DNA from: Microcella frigidaquae
GTDB taxonomy: Bacteria; Actinomycetota; Actinomycetes; Actinomycetales; Microbacteriaceae
Length of the DNA: 64,000 bases
Direction: 5' to 3'
Assembly: GCF_014200395.1 (NCBI RefSeq)
Contig: NZ_JACHBS010000001.1
Location: 1,674,001 to 1,738,000, forward strand
Every line of letters starts with the position of its first letter. Position 1 is the stretch's first letter. Both the position numbers and the translations under genes were made by a program. The notes under the pieces were generated by a model. The model was not told the origin of the DNA, did no database searches, and worked only from the letters and a program-made list of their open reading frames with translations. Below, one piece after another: positions 1 through 11,025 of the stretch.

Positions 1-2479
1 GCGCGGCGCGTGCGATCAGGCGATGGGTGACGTCGAGAACGGCTGAGCCGATGGCGCTCGCGGCGATGGCCACGATGATGAGCTCGAGCGGGGGCATCCC
101 GAGCTGCAGGAAGTCGGTGGCGAGCGGGATCGCCAGGACGACCCCCAGGCCCGCGTAGGCGGCGACCACCACGAGCCCGGTGATCCAGGTGAACGGCCGC
201 GAGAGGATCACCAGCACCCAGAGCGCGGTGAGCGTGAGGGTGATGACGGCGGTGGTCTGCACGATCGCCGGCTCATGGCCGCCCAGGTAGGCGTAGGCGA
301 CGACCGAGATCAGGGTGCCGCCGACGATGAGCCCGGAGGGGATGCAGAAGCGTGCGGCCCGACGCAGGAACCCGGGCCGGTACTTCTGCACGTTGGGCAG
401 CAGCGCGAGCACGAGCGCGGGCAGCCCGATCGTGAGGCCGTCGACGATCGACAGCTGCCGCGGCAGGAAGGGGAACGGCCACAGCAGCAGGCCGAACACG
501 ACGGCGAACAGGATGGCGTAGGTGGTCTTCGACAGGAATAGCTTGGCGAGCCGCTCGACGTTGGCGATGACCTGCCGGCCCTCGGCGACGATGCGCGGCA
601 GGCGGCTGAACTGGCCGTCGAGCAGCACCAGGCGCGCGACCGCGCGGGTGGCGGGTGCGCCCGAGCCCATCGCGATCCCCATGTCGGCGTGCTTCAGGGC
701 GAGGGCGTCGTTGACCCCGTCGCCGGTCATCGCCACCGTGTAGCCGAGGCGTTGCAGCGACAGCACCATCGCCTTCTTCTGCTCGGGGGTGACCCGGCCG
801 AACACGGCTTCGCGCGCCATGATCGCGTCGAGCTCGGCGCGCCCCTCCTCGGTCTCGTCGGAGGGCAGGGTTCGGGCGTCGAACCCGTCGCCGACGTGCT
901 CGACGCCGGCCTCGCGCGCGACCGCGGCGACCGTGCGCGGGTCGTCGCCCGAGATGACGCGGATGCTCACCCCCTGCTCGCGGAAGTACCCCAGCGTCTC
1001 GTGCGCATCGGGCCGCACCTTCTCGCGGAAGGTCAGCACCGCGGCGGGCGCGAGCCGCGCGGGCAGCCGTGCGGCGGCCGGCTCGGTCTCGGGCAGCGCC
1101 TCGGGCGAGTGCGCCAGCACGAGGGTGCGGAGGCCGCTCGCGGCGAGCTCACTCGTGCGCGCGAGCACGGCGCCGACCGCCCGGCGGTCGGCCCCGCCCA
1201 GCACGATGTCCGGCGCCCCCAGCACCCAGCTGCCCGCGGCGCGCGGGTCGCGGAACTCGGCCGCGCTCCACTTGCGCGCCGAGCTGAACGGCACGGCTGC
1301 CGCCAGTTCGAGGCTCGCCACCGCGGCGAAGCGCTCGCCGAGAGCCTGCGCGGTCGCGTTGGCGTCACGATCGGCGGCGAAGTGGCCGAGCGCCGCATCC
1401 CAGCCGGTGGGGGCGCCGAGCGGGGAGTCGAGACGATGTCCATTGACCTCCTCGACGGAGTCGAGGACGAGCCTCCCCTCGGTGAGCGTGCCCGTCTTGT
1501 CGAGGCAGAGCATGTCGACGCGGGCGAGGCCCTCGACCGCGGCGAGCTCTTGCACGAGCACCTCGTGCCGGGCGAGCTTCACCGCGCCGACCGCGAGGGC
1601 GACGCTCGTCATGAACACCAGCCCCTGCGGGATCATCGCGATGAGGCTCGCCGCCGAGGCGACCGTCGCCTCGCGCCAGGCACCGGTCGCGATCGCGACC
1701 TCCCAGCCGCCGACCGCCTGCATCTGCCCGTTGACGACGATGGCGCCGACCGGCAGCAGGGCGATCGTGATCCATCGGATGATGCGCGCGATGCCCGTGC
1801 GCAACTCGCTGCGCACGAGCGAGAACTGCTTCGCCTCGGCTGTGATGCGCGCGGCGTACGAGTCGGCGCCGCCCCGGATGACCCGCGCGAGCCCGCTGCC
1901 CCCGACGATCGACGAGCCCGAGAGCAGCTCGCGCCCCGGCGCCGCGTCGAGGGCGTCGGCCTCGCCGGTGAGCAGGGACTCGTCGACCTCGAGCCCGTTC
2001 GCCTCGAGCACGACGGCGTCGGCGGTGACCTGGTCGCCCGCGGAGAGCACGAGGATGTCGTCGAGCACGACGTCGGCGACGCGCACCTCGTGCATCGACT
2101 CGGCGCCCGTGTCGTCGCGGCGCAGCACGCGCGCGAGCGGAGCGTTGAGCACCGCGAGCCGGCTGAGGGTGAGCTTGGCGCGGAACTCCTGCGCCACCCC
2201 GATGACGACGTTGGCGATGACGAAGAAGCCGAAGAGGGCATCCTGCCAGTAGCCGAGCACGAGCAGTAGAGCGAAGCTGCCGCCCACGATGAGGTTGAAG
2301 AGGGTGAACAGGTTCGCCTGCATGATGCGCCAGAACGACCGACCCGTGTCGCTCGGCATCGCATTGCCCTCGCCGCGGGCCAGGCGCTCGCGCACCTCGG
2401 CGAGACTTAGGGCGACCGGGGGCTGAACCCCGGAGGTCGGCGTCGCAGTGTCGGGGGTCGGCGGCGTCGGCAGGCTCAC
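1..2479 (-). CDS. P-type cation-transporting ATPase (CtpE-like), 3' end outside window
   Basis: Membrane pump that couples ATP hydrolysis to cation transport; the subfamily resembles actinobacterial CtpE, which has been linked to calcium, but the ion cannot be read from sequence. The GTG start at 2479 gives about 826 codons before the window edge, so the C-terminus is missing. Visible motifs are the phosphorylation loop DKTGTLT with Asp327, an IPQGL segment just before it in the M4 position, and the hinge motif MTGDGVNDALALKHADMG. Hydrophobic segments flank the N-terminal actuator domain and lie after the hinge. A TAGGCT -10 box sits 7 bases upstream of the GTG, so the message is probably leaderless. 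No linked regulator is seen on the right side. The P-type ATPase call is certain; substrate is open. Confidence 0.93.
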   Translation of the reverse strand, partial: MSLPTPPTPDTATPTSGVQPPVALSLAEVRERLARGEGNAMPSDTGRSFWRIMQANLFTLFNLIVGGSFALLLVLGYWQDALFGFFVIANVVIGVAQEFRAKLTLSRLAVLNAPLARVLRRDDTGAESMHEVRVADVVLDDILVLSAGDQVTADAVVLEANGLEVDESLLTGEADALDAAPGRELLSGSSIVGGSGLARVIRGGADSYAARITAEAKQFSLVRSELRTGIARIIRWITIALLPVGAIVVNGQMQAVGGWEVAIATGAWREATVASAASLIAMIPQGLVFMTSVALAVGAVKLARHEVLVQELAAVEGLARVDMLCLDKTGTLTEGRLVLDSVEEVNGHRLDSPLGAPTGWDAALGHFAADRDANATAQALGERFAAVASLELAAAVPFSSARKWSAAEFRDPRAAGSWVLGAPDIVLGGADRRAVGAVLARTSELAASGLRTLVLAHSPEALPETEPAAARLPARLAPAAVLTFREKVRPDAHETLGYFREQGVSIRVISGDDPRTVAAVAREAGVEHVGDGFDARTLPSDETEEGRAELDAIMAREAVFGRVTPEQKKAMVLSLQRLGYTVAMTGDGVNDALALKHADMGIAMGSGAPATRAVARLVLLDGQFSRLPRIVAEGRQVIANVERLAKLFLSKTTYAILFAVVFGLLLWPFPFLPRQLSIVDGLTIGLPALVLALLPNVQKYRPGFLRRAARFCIPSGLIVGGTLISVVAYAYLGGHEPAIVQTTAVITLTLTALWVLVILSRPFTWITGLVVVAAYAGLGVVLAIPLATDFLQLGMPPLELIIVAIAASAIGSAVLDVTHRLIARAA

Positions 2480-2486
2480 GCGCGCG

Positions 2487-2492
2487 AGCCTA
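2487..2492 (-). promoter_or_regulatory. Predicted leaderless -10 box of the P-type ATPase gene
   Basis: TAGGCT on the minus strand, 7 bases before the GTG start; no room for a ribosome binding site. Confidence 0.55.
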
Positions 2493-2674
2493 GCCGCGCA
2501 ACCCTATGCGCAGGCCTAACCCGTGCTGACTACCGCACTATGCGATCTTCATGCCTAGCGCCCCGGAAGCGAACCTATCTCTTGCGTCGGTTCCCACGAA
2601 TGAGGTGGAGTACTCAAGAGAGGAAGTCCCGCGAGCGCTGGCGCAAAAGGTAAGCCTGCATTAGACGATCGGAT

Positions 2675-3280
2675 GTGGTTATGGACGAGAGGATCTGGAA
2701 AGACCGGGACGACGAACAATCGCCGTCAAGTTTGGGAGTCAGTACCGGAATTCTGACACCGATTGACAAGCCGCGTGTTCCAAGATGGAAGTTCGCGGTC
2801 GCGAGTCTCGGCACTCTTGCCCTTGTCTCCACGGTGTCTCAGTACACCGCTGCGTTGGTCTTCGGCATTGCTGAGTACGTGCAGTGGGGGGATCTATCGA
2901 CTGGCGGAGTTGTTGGTTTCCTGACTGCCGTGATCATGTGGTGGAAGTGCGCTGATTGGGCAACGTGGCGGAAGTGGGTACTCGTTCCTGCCGCATTCCT
3001 AGTTCTGATTGCGTTCTTGCTGATCGGCCAAGGTTCCCAGGCGCTCAAGGCTGAGTTGCTCGAGATCGAGCGACAGGAACAGCAGATTTCGTCTTGCATA
3101 GAGCTACGAGCCGAGCTCGATCAGTTGACGACCTACCTTGAGGCCAAGTTGTCTCGTTGGGAGAACCGGACCAACACCTATTCGTGGGAAACGGGACCTT
3201 TCAATGACGTTTCGGGGGAGCCGATACCGGAATACACGAAGTACGAAGCATTGCTTGCCCAGTACTCGAGCAACTGTTGA
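2675..3280 (+). CDS. Hypothetical membrane protein with C-terminal coiled coil
   Basis: I do not recognise a family. The 201-residue product has three hydrophobic segments (about residues 38-68, 74-92 and 103-119) followed by a charged, Glu/Gln-rich stretch (about 123-165) that looks like a short coiled coil, then a soluble tail ending in Cys. Base composition is near 52-55% GC, well below the neighbours, and codon use is correspondingly different, which suggests horizontal acquisition. The start could be GTG 2675 or ATG 2681; neither has a strong ribosome binding site. It sits alone between the ATPase and purL. Confidence 0.7.
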   Translation: MVMDERIWKDRDDEQSPSSLGVSTGILTPIDKPRVPRWKFAVASLGTLALVSTVSQYTAALVFGIAEYVQWGDLSTGGVVGFLTAVIMWWKCADWATWRKWVLVPAAFLVLIAFLLIGQGSQALKAELLEIERQEQQISSCIELRAELDQLTTYLEAKLSRWENRTNTYSWETGPFNDVSGEPIPEYTKYEALLAQYSSNC

Positions 3281-3336
3281 TTCGGCTTGAGCGTTCGAGC
3301 TTGCCCGACACGTTGCCCTACTCACGGGAGTGGCGG

Positions 3337-5652
<2,316 letters not shown>

Positions 5653-5659
5653 GGCTGCC

Positions 5660-5665
5660 AGCCTA
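5660..5665 (-). promoter_or_regulatory. Predicted leaderless -10 box of purL
   Basis: TAGGCT on the minus strand, 7 bases before the purL GTG. Confidence 0.55.
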
Positions 5666-5674
5666 CCGGCGGCC

Positions 5675-5680
5675 TAGGCT
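5675..5680 (+). promoter_or_regulatory. Predicted -10 box for the 29-residue peptide and mscS
   Basis: TAGGCT on the plus strand, divergent from the purL box only 9 bases away. Transcription would begin about 30 bases before the ATG at 5721. Confidence 0.45.
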
Positions 5681-5720
5681 GGTGCCGTCGCCCGCTCACC
5701 CGACCACCACCGGAGCCGCC

Positions 5721-5810
5721 ATGACCTCCCGCATGATCTGGATGTACGCCGCCATCGGCATCCTCGTCTTCCTCGGCGCGATGTTCCTGGGGCTGGCGCT
5801 CAACGGGTGA
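5721..5810 (+). CDS. 29-residue single-pass membrane peptide
   Basis: ATG at 5721 with CGGAG five bases upstream encodes a short basic start (MTSRMIWMY), one hydrophobic segment of about 18 residues and a stop TGA at 5808. It lies in a promoter-proximal position between the purL control region and mscS, 18 bases before the mscS start, so the two are probably co-transcribed. Function is unknown. The ribosome binding site, a clean transmembrane span and fit to the gap support a real gene, but the short length leaves doubt. Confidence 0.5.
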   Translation: MTSRMIWMYAAIGILVFLGAMFLGLALNG

Positions 5811-5828
5811 CCGCGGGATGCTGAGCGC

Positions 5829-7058
5829 ATGATCCCGACGGCACTCCTCGATTTCGTCGACCTCGATGGGGTGCCCGAGCGCGGGCTCGGCTTTCTGCTG
5901 CTGCTGACCGTGCTGCTGCTCGCGGTCGCCGCGCTCGTCGTGCTCATCATCGAGCTGATCGTGCGGCTCGTCGCGCCGTCGCAGCCCTGGGCCGCATCCC
6001 TGCTGCGCGAGACGCGGCTCGCCCTGCGCCTGCTGCTCGCCGGCGTCGCCGTGCAGATCGCCGTGAGCCTTGCCGCACCCGAGACGCGGTTCTCGGTCGC
6101 GCTCGACCGCCTGCTGACGATCGCCGTGATCGGCCTGTTCGCCTGGGTGCTCATCGAGGTGGTCGACCACGCGTTCGACGGTGCGATGGCGCGCTACCCG
6201 ACCGGCGCCGACGCCACGCGCGGCACGCGCCGCGCCCACACCCAGCTGACCTTCCTGCAGCGCCTCGCGACCGTCACGATCATCGTCGTTGCCGTCAGCG
6301 CGGCCCTGCTGACCTTCCCGCAGATGCAGGCGCTCGGCGGCAGCCTGCTCGCCTCTGCCGGGCTTGCGAGCATCATCGCCGGCCTCGCCGCGCAGTCGAC
6401 GCTGTCGAACGTCTTCGCGGGCGTGCAGCTCGCGTTCTCCGACGCGATCCGCGTCGACGACATCGTCATCGTCGAGGGCGAGTGGGGCCGCATCGAGGAG
6501 ATCACGCTCACCTACGTGGTGGTGCGCATCTGGGATGACCGGCGCCTGGTCGTGCCGTCGACCCACTTCACCACCACCCCCTTCGAGAACTGGACGCGCA
6601 CGGGCAGCGAACTCCTCGGCTCGGTCGAACTCGACCTCGACTGGCGGGTCAGCCCGGCGGCGATGCGCGCGCGGCTCGATGCCGTGCTCGACGGCACGCC
6701 CCTGTGGGATCGCCGGGTGTCGGTGCTGCAGGTCTCCGACGCGACCGGCGGGCACGTGCGCGTGCGCATCCTCGTCAGCGCAGCGGATGCTGGCTCGCTG
6801 TTCGACCTGCGCAACTACGTGCGAGAGCAGCTCGTCGAGTGGGTGCGGCACGAGAGCCCCGGCGCGATGCCGCGCACGCGCGTGCAGGTGGTGGATGCTC
6901 CGTCGGGCGGTGAGGGGGAATCCGCATCCGTCGCGACCGGCGATGATCGCACGGCGGCGCGCCAGCTGTTCAGCGGCACCCCGGAGGCGCAGCAGCGCGC
7001 GACGCAGATGATGGCGCCGTCGGCCGACCCCGAGGCGCCGAGCCGCGCGGGGGCGTGA
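5829..7058 (+). CDS. MscS-family mechanosensitive ion channel
   Basis: Membrane channel that opens under tension and releases small solutes on osmotic downshock. The 409-residue protein has four N-terminal hydrophobic spans (about residues 17-44, 64-83, 96-114, 145-163), then the small-residue-rich pore helix ASAGLASIIAGLAAQSTLSN (about 174-193), followed by the beta domain with RVDDIVIVEGEWGRIEEI and the VVPSTHF motif, both diagnostic of MscS. The last 50 residues are polar and variable. It follows the 29-residue peptide gene and converges on the DUF3817 gene, with 18 bases between stop codons. Confidence 0.93.
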   Translation: MIPTALLDFVDLDGVPERGLGFLLLLTVLLLAVAALVVLIIELIVRLVAPSQPWAASLLRETRLALRLLLAGVAVQIAVSLAAPETRFSVALDRLLTIAVIGLFAWVLIEVVDHAFDGAMARYPTGADATRGTRRAHTQLTFLQRLATVTIIVVAVSAALLTFPQMQALGGSLLASAGLASIIAGLAAQSTLSNVFAGVQLAFSDAIRVDDIVIVEGEWGRIEEITLTYVVVRIWDDRRLVVPSTHFTTTPFENWTRTGSELLGSVELDLDWRVSPAAMRARLDAVLDGTPLWDRRVSVLQVSDATGGHVRVRILVSAADAGSLFDLRNYVREQLVEWVRHESPGAMPRTRVQVVDAPSGGEGESASVATGDDRTAARQLFSGTPEAQQRATQMMAPSADPEAPSRAGA

Positions 7059-7076
7059 CGCCGTCGTGCTGACCGG

Positions 7077-7574
7077 CTAGCTCTTCGGGACCGGCGGGCC
7101 CAGGATCAGCAGTACGGTGAACAGCACCACGACCGCGAGCAGGATCAGTGCCGCCAGCAGGTACGGGTGGTTGAGCATCCACCGCACGAGGCGGTCGAAC
7201 CAGCGCTGATCGCGCGGGTCGTCGGTGGCCTCGCGGCGCCAGTCGCCCTCGAGCCTGCCGGTGCGGTGCGCCCAGATGTCGAACGGGATCGTGGCGTAGG
7301 GGATCACCGCGGTCGCGACGGCGAGCACGGCGAGGCCGGGGCTCCAGCGCTGGTTGATCGCGGTGAGCACGGCCGTCGCACCGTAGGTCAGGAAGACGAA
7401 GCCGTGGATGCTGCCGCCGATGGTCACGGCGGGGCCCGCGTTCTCCTCGCCGACGACGGCGCGGAAGACGAGGGCCGCGATCAGGATCGTCCACGTGATC
7501 GCCTCGGCGATCGCGACGATGCGGTAGAGCGTCTTCGGGGTGAGGCGCGCGGTCGGCGCGGCAGTCGAGGTCAC
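7077..7574 (-). CDS. DUF3817 integral membrane protein
   Basis: 165 residues with about four hydrophobic spans (residues 15-38, 47-67, 75-95 and 137-160) and the GGSIHGFVFLTYGATAVLTA segment typical of DUF3817 proteins. Function is unknown for the family. The GTG start lies four bases after the purQ stop, so it is the third gene of a purS-purQ-DUF3817 operon and is probably translationally coupled to purQ. The family often sits beside purine or membrane-stress genes in this lineage; a role in purine synthesis is not implied. Confidence 0.85.
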   Translation of the reverse strand: MTSTAAPTARLTPKTLYRIVAIAEAITWTILIAALVFRAVVGEENAGPAVTIGGSIHGFVFLTYGATAVLTAINQRWSPGLAVLAVATAVIPYATIPFDIWAHRTGRLEGDWRREATDDPRDQRWFDRLVRWMLNHPYLLAALILLAVVVLFTVLLILGPPVPKS

Positions 7575-7578
7575 GCCT

Positions 7579-8273
<695 letters not shown>

Positions 8274-8274
<1 letters not shown>

Positions 8275-8531
8275 TAGCGAACCGCCTCCTCGGCGACGTG
8301 CACGCTCACGACGTCCTCGATCACGCCGTTGCTCAGCATGTCGGCGGCGAGCTGGCGGGCCGTCTCGAGCATCGCCGCGTCGGCGACGTCGACGTGCAGC
8401 TCGAAGCGCTTGCCGATGCGCACATCGCTGATGCCCTCGTGGCCCAGGCGGTGCAGCGCGCCGGCGACGGCCTTGCCGGCCGGGTCGAGCAGTTCGGCCT
8501 TGGGCATGACCTCGACGACGATGGTGGGCAC
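8274..8531 (-). CDS. purS: FGAM synthase bridging subunit PurS
   Basis: Small 85-residue dimeric subunit that holds PurQ and PurL together. The sequence starts [20 protein letters not shown] and has the conserved alternating strand-helix pattern of PurS, including [18 protein letters not shown]. It is the first gene of a purS-purQ-DUF3817 operon. Unlike many neighbours it has a leader: AGGGAG (8538-8543) six bases before the GTG and a TAGACT -10 box at 8570-8575. Confidence 0.95.
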
Positions 8532-8569
8532 GGCAGACTCCCTGGGTGCGTCAGCGGGTGGATGCCTCG

Positions 8570-8575
8570 AGTCTA
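8570..8575 (-). promoter_or_regulatory. Predicted -10 box of the purS-purQ operon
   Basis: TAGACT on the minus strand; transcription would start near 8563 and leave a leader of about 30 bases with AGGGAG before the purS GTG. Confidence 0.45.
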
Positions 8576-8599
8576 CTGAGCCTGCACGAGCACGTCGGC

Positions 8600-8617
8600 G
8601 CGGGCGGCTGCGCCCGC
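8600..8617 (-). terminator. Possible hairpin terminator after the kinase gene
   Basis: Stem GCGGGCG / CGCCCGC (7 pairs, loop of 4) just downstream of the kinase stop and upstream of the purS promoter. No T-run follows, so termination is only inferred. Confidence 0.4.
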
Positions 8618-8618
8618 C

Positions 8619-9284
8619 TCAGTCGACGCCGAGCAGCAGGTCGGCGCGGGCGAGCGTGGGCGCGATCAGGGCGGCGTTCGCCTGATCGGGGCCGAGCACC
8701 CAGGCCCGCGCGGCCCCGGGGCTCTTGCCGAAGGCGATGTGTCGCGCGACGAGCCGCTCGTGCCGCGTCGCCGCGTCGAGCACGACCCCGACCGTGAGGT
8801 CGAGCAGCGGCGCGACCCGCTGCCAGCCCCCCTGCTCGAGCAGCAGGTAGTTGCCCTCCACGACGATGCACCGCAATTCAGGAGTCAGCGCGAGTGCGCC
8901 CGGCACCGGCTCTTCGACACGCCGGTCGAAGCCGGGCGCGTGCACGGTCTCTCCTGAGTTGTGGAGATCGCGGAGGCGCTCGAGCAGGGCGACGAAACCC
9001 TCGACGTCGAAGGTGTCGGGGGCGCCCATGCGGTCGCGGCGCCCGAGCCGCACGAGCTCGGCCTGCGGCAGGTGAAACCCGTCCATCGGCAGCACCCGCG
9101 CGGCCGGCAGGCGGTCGGCGAGCTCGGCGGCCGCGGTCGACTTGCCGGCGCCGGGCTCTCCGACCAGGCCCACGAGCAGCGGGCCGGATGCGGAGCGCGC
9201 GGCGAGCATCCCCTCGACGATCCCGGCGAGGGTCGCCAGGTCGACCGGGGCGCGGCCCGCAGCCGCCGACGGGCCGCCGCTCAC
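8619..9284 (-). CDS. P-loop nucleoside/carbohydrate kinase (uridine kinase / phosphoribulokinase-like)
   Basis: 221 residues with Walker A GLVGEPGAGKST near residue 35, a following MDGFHLP segment and the later VVEGNYLLLEQGGW motif. These are the hallmarks of the uridine kinase, phosphoribulokinase and pantothenate kinase fold, in which a small nucleoside, sugar or vitamin is phosphorylated. The substrate cannot be decided from sequence. The GTG start overlaps the stop of the upstream SGNH hydrolase by four bases (GTGA), so it is translated as the last gene of a three-gene unit with two SGNH hydrolases. The linkage hints that the kinase acts on a product released by the hydrolases. Confidence 0.85.
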   Translation of the reverse strand: MSGGPSAAAGRAPVDLATLAGIVEGMLAARSASGPLLVGLVGEPGAGKSTAAAELADRLPAARVLPMDGFHLPQAELVRLGRRDRMGAPDTFDVEGFVALLERLRDLHNSGETVHAPGFDRRVEEPVPGALALTPELRCIVVEGNYLLLEQGGWQRVAPLLDLTVGVVLDAATRHERLVARHIAFGKSPGAARAWVLGPDQANAALIAPTLARADLLLGVD

Positions 9285-10042
9285 ACCGGGATGCGTGCCG
9301 CGATGCCGTGCCGCACGGCGTCGGCGACGATGAAGCGCGCCCACACCGGGTAGCCCGCGGGCCCGGGGTGAAACTCGTCGGAGGCGAAGAAGTCGTCGGG
9401 GTAGGGCGGCAGCGGCGGGGTCATGTGGGCGCGCGGGAAGCGCTCGAGCGCGCGCCGGGCGGCGACCTCGAGGGCCTGCGCGTGCAGGGCGAGGGTGCTG
9501 CGCAGCGGTTCGGGCAGCAGGCCGTAGTGGTGGAAGGCGGGCAGCGCGCTCATCAGCACGATCGCCTCCGGGTGCCGGGCAGCGATGTCGTGCACGATGT
9601 GCCGGACGTCGCGGCGGAAGGCGCGGTGCGAGCGCACCTGCATGGCGTCGTTCGCGCCGAGACTGATCACGACCACGTCGGTCGGGTCGGCGAGCGCGTC
9701 GTCGAGGTGGTCGCGGATCACATCGCGCGCCGTCGCGCCGTTGCGCCCGCGGGCGCGCCACCGCACGGGGCGGCCGAGGCGCTCGGTGAGCTCCTCCGCG
9801 ACGTGGCCGGCGAGGCCGTCGGCCGCGTCGTCGACCCCGACGCCCACCGCCATCGAGTCGCCGAGCACGAGCAGGTGCAGCGGGTCGGTTCCGCCGCCGC
9901 CCTCCCACGGGTGAGGCGGCTCGGGCAGCCTCGGCACCGTCGCCCGCAGCTTCACCGTCTGCGGTACGAGCATCGGGGCGAGGGCGAGGGCGACCGCGCG
10001 GCTGAGCCGCCGACCACGGAGGGGGCGCGGGCTGGCGGTCAT
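9281..10042 (-). CDS. SGNH/GDSL-type hydrolase, downstream copy
   Basis: Serine esterase/acyl-hydrolase fold, 253 residues. The block I motif is LLVLGDSMAVGVG, block III is ISLGANDAM, and the C-terminal SDEFHPGPAGY carries the catalytic Asp-x-x-His. The first 25 residues are basic then hydrophobic (SRAVALALAPMLVPQ), a possible membrane anchor or uncleaved signal. It is a tandem paralogue of the gene at 10092-10946; the two share block motifs and the FRRDVRxIV stretch. The ATG at 10042 has TAGACT 7 bases upstream, so it has its own leaderless promoter as well as read-through. Confidence 0.9.
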   Translation of the reverse strand: MTASPRPLRGRRLSRAVALALAPMLVPQTVKLRATVPRLPEPPHPWEGGGGTDPLHLLVLGDSMAVGVGVDDAADGLAGHVAEELTERLGRPVRWRARGRNGATARDVIRDHLDDALADPTDVVVISLGANDAMQVRSHRAFRRDVRHIVHDIAARHPEAIVLMSALPAFHHYGLLPEPLRSTLALHAQALEVAARRALERFPRAHMTPPLPPYPDDFFASDEFHPGPAGYPVWARFIVADAVRHGIAARIPV

Positions 10043-10049
10043 GGGCGCG

Positions 10050-10055
10050 AGTCTA
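10050..10055 (-). promoter_or_regulatory. Predicted leaderless -10 box of the downstream SGNH gene
   Basis: TAGACT on the minus strand, 7 bases before the ATG at 10042. Confidence 0.5.
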
Positions 10056-10091
10056 GGCCCGGGGTCTGCACAGCAGCCCGGTCGGGGTGCC

Positions 10092-10946
10092 TCAGCGCTC
10101 GTCGAGCAGCCGGCCGAAGCCGACGCTCCAGGCATCCTCCACCGCGAAGTCGGCCCAGTCTCTGTAGCCGATGGCGCTCGGGTGGAAGTCGTCGCTCGCG
10201 AAGAACCCCTCGGTGTAGGGCGGCGGGGGCGGCGACATGTGGGCCCGCGGCTGAGCGGCGATGAGGGCCCGCGCCGCCGCCTCGAGCGCCTGCGAGTGCC
10301 GGTAGAGGCTGCCGCGCAGCGGCTCGGGCAGCAGCGTGAACCGGAAGAACGCCGGCAGCGACGACATGAGCAGCGCCGCGTGCGGATGCGCGTGGAACGT
10401 CCGCTCGACGATGCGCCGCACGTCGCGCCGGAACGCGCGCGCCGACCGCAGGGCGAGCGCGTCGTTGGCGCCGATCGTGAGGAAGACCAGGTCGGTCGGG
10501 CCAACGAGCGCGTCCGCCAGATACTGCCGCACGAGGTCGCGCGAGGTCGCGCCGTTCGCTCCGGCCGCGCGCCACACCACGGGCCGCCCGGTGCGCGCCG
10601 CGATCGCCTCCGCGAGCCGCCCGCCGAGCCCGAGGTCGGCGTGCTCGACCCCGACGCCCGCCGCGGTCGAGTCGCCCAGCACGAGCAGGTGCAGGGGGCG
10701 GGATGCCGATGCCGGGTCGGTCTTCGGCTCGAGGGCATCGACGCCGGCCGCCGGGTCGCCCGGCTCGAGCAGCCCGGTCGGCGCGAGCCCGCCGGGCTCG
10801 ACGCGGCCGCTCCACGGCAGCGGAGCATCCGGAAGCCGCGGTGTCTCGCGCCGCAGCCGACGCCCCTGCGGCAGCAGCACGGGAGCCTGCGCGGCGATGA
10901 TCGCGCGGCTCAAGCGCAGGGCCGTGGGCGGTGGGGCGTCGTGCAC
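10092..10946 (-). CDS. SGNH/GDSL-type hydrolase, upstream copy
   Basis: 284 residues, paralogous to the next gene downstream. Motifs are LLVLGDSTAAGVG (nucleophile Ser), TIGANDAL (block III) and SDDFHPSAIGY (Asp-x-x-His). A basic N-terminus with a short hydrophobic stretch (LSRAIIAAQAPVLLP) parallels that of its paralogue. About 35 extra residues before block I, rich in Pro and Gly, distinguish the copies. Acyl or polysaccharide-ester substrates are typical of the family; the actual substrate is unknown. The GTG start has TAGACT 7 bases upstream. Confidence 0.9.
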   Translation of the reverse strand: MHDAPPPTALRLSRAIIAAQAPVLLPQGRRLRRETPRLPDAPLPWSGRVEPGGLAPTGLLEPGDPAAGVDALEPKTDPASASRPLHLLVLGDSTAAGVGVEHADLGLGGRLAEAIAARTGRPVVWRAAGANGATSRDLVRQYLADALVGPTDLVFLTIGANDALALRSARAFRRDVRRIVERTFHAHPHAALLMSSLPAFFRFTLLPEPLRGSLYRHSQALEAAARALIAAQPRAHMSPPPPPYTEGFFASDDFHPSAIGYRDWADFAVEDAWSVGFGRLLDER

Positions 10947-10953
10947 GGGCGCG

Positions 10954-10959
10954 AGTCTA
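10954..10959 (-). promoter_or_regulatory. Predicted leaderless -10 box of the upstream SGNH gene
   Basis: TAGACT on the minus strand, 7 bases before the GTG at 10946; nearly the same 13-base context (TAGACT followed by CGCGCCC) as before the second SGNH gene. Confidence 0.55.
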
Positions 10960-11013
10960 GGCGTACACGGTCACCCTGGGGTGAGAGCTGCGCGTGCACG
11001 AGAAGACTCTGCT

Positions 11014-11019
11014 TAGGTT
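11014..11019 (+). promoter_or_regulatory. Predicted leaderless -10 box of the 232-residue membrane protein gene
   Basis: TAGGTT on the plus strand, 6 bases before the ATG at 11026. Confidence 0.5.
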
Positions 11020-11025
11020 CTGACC

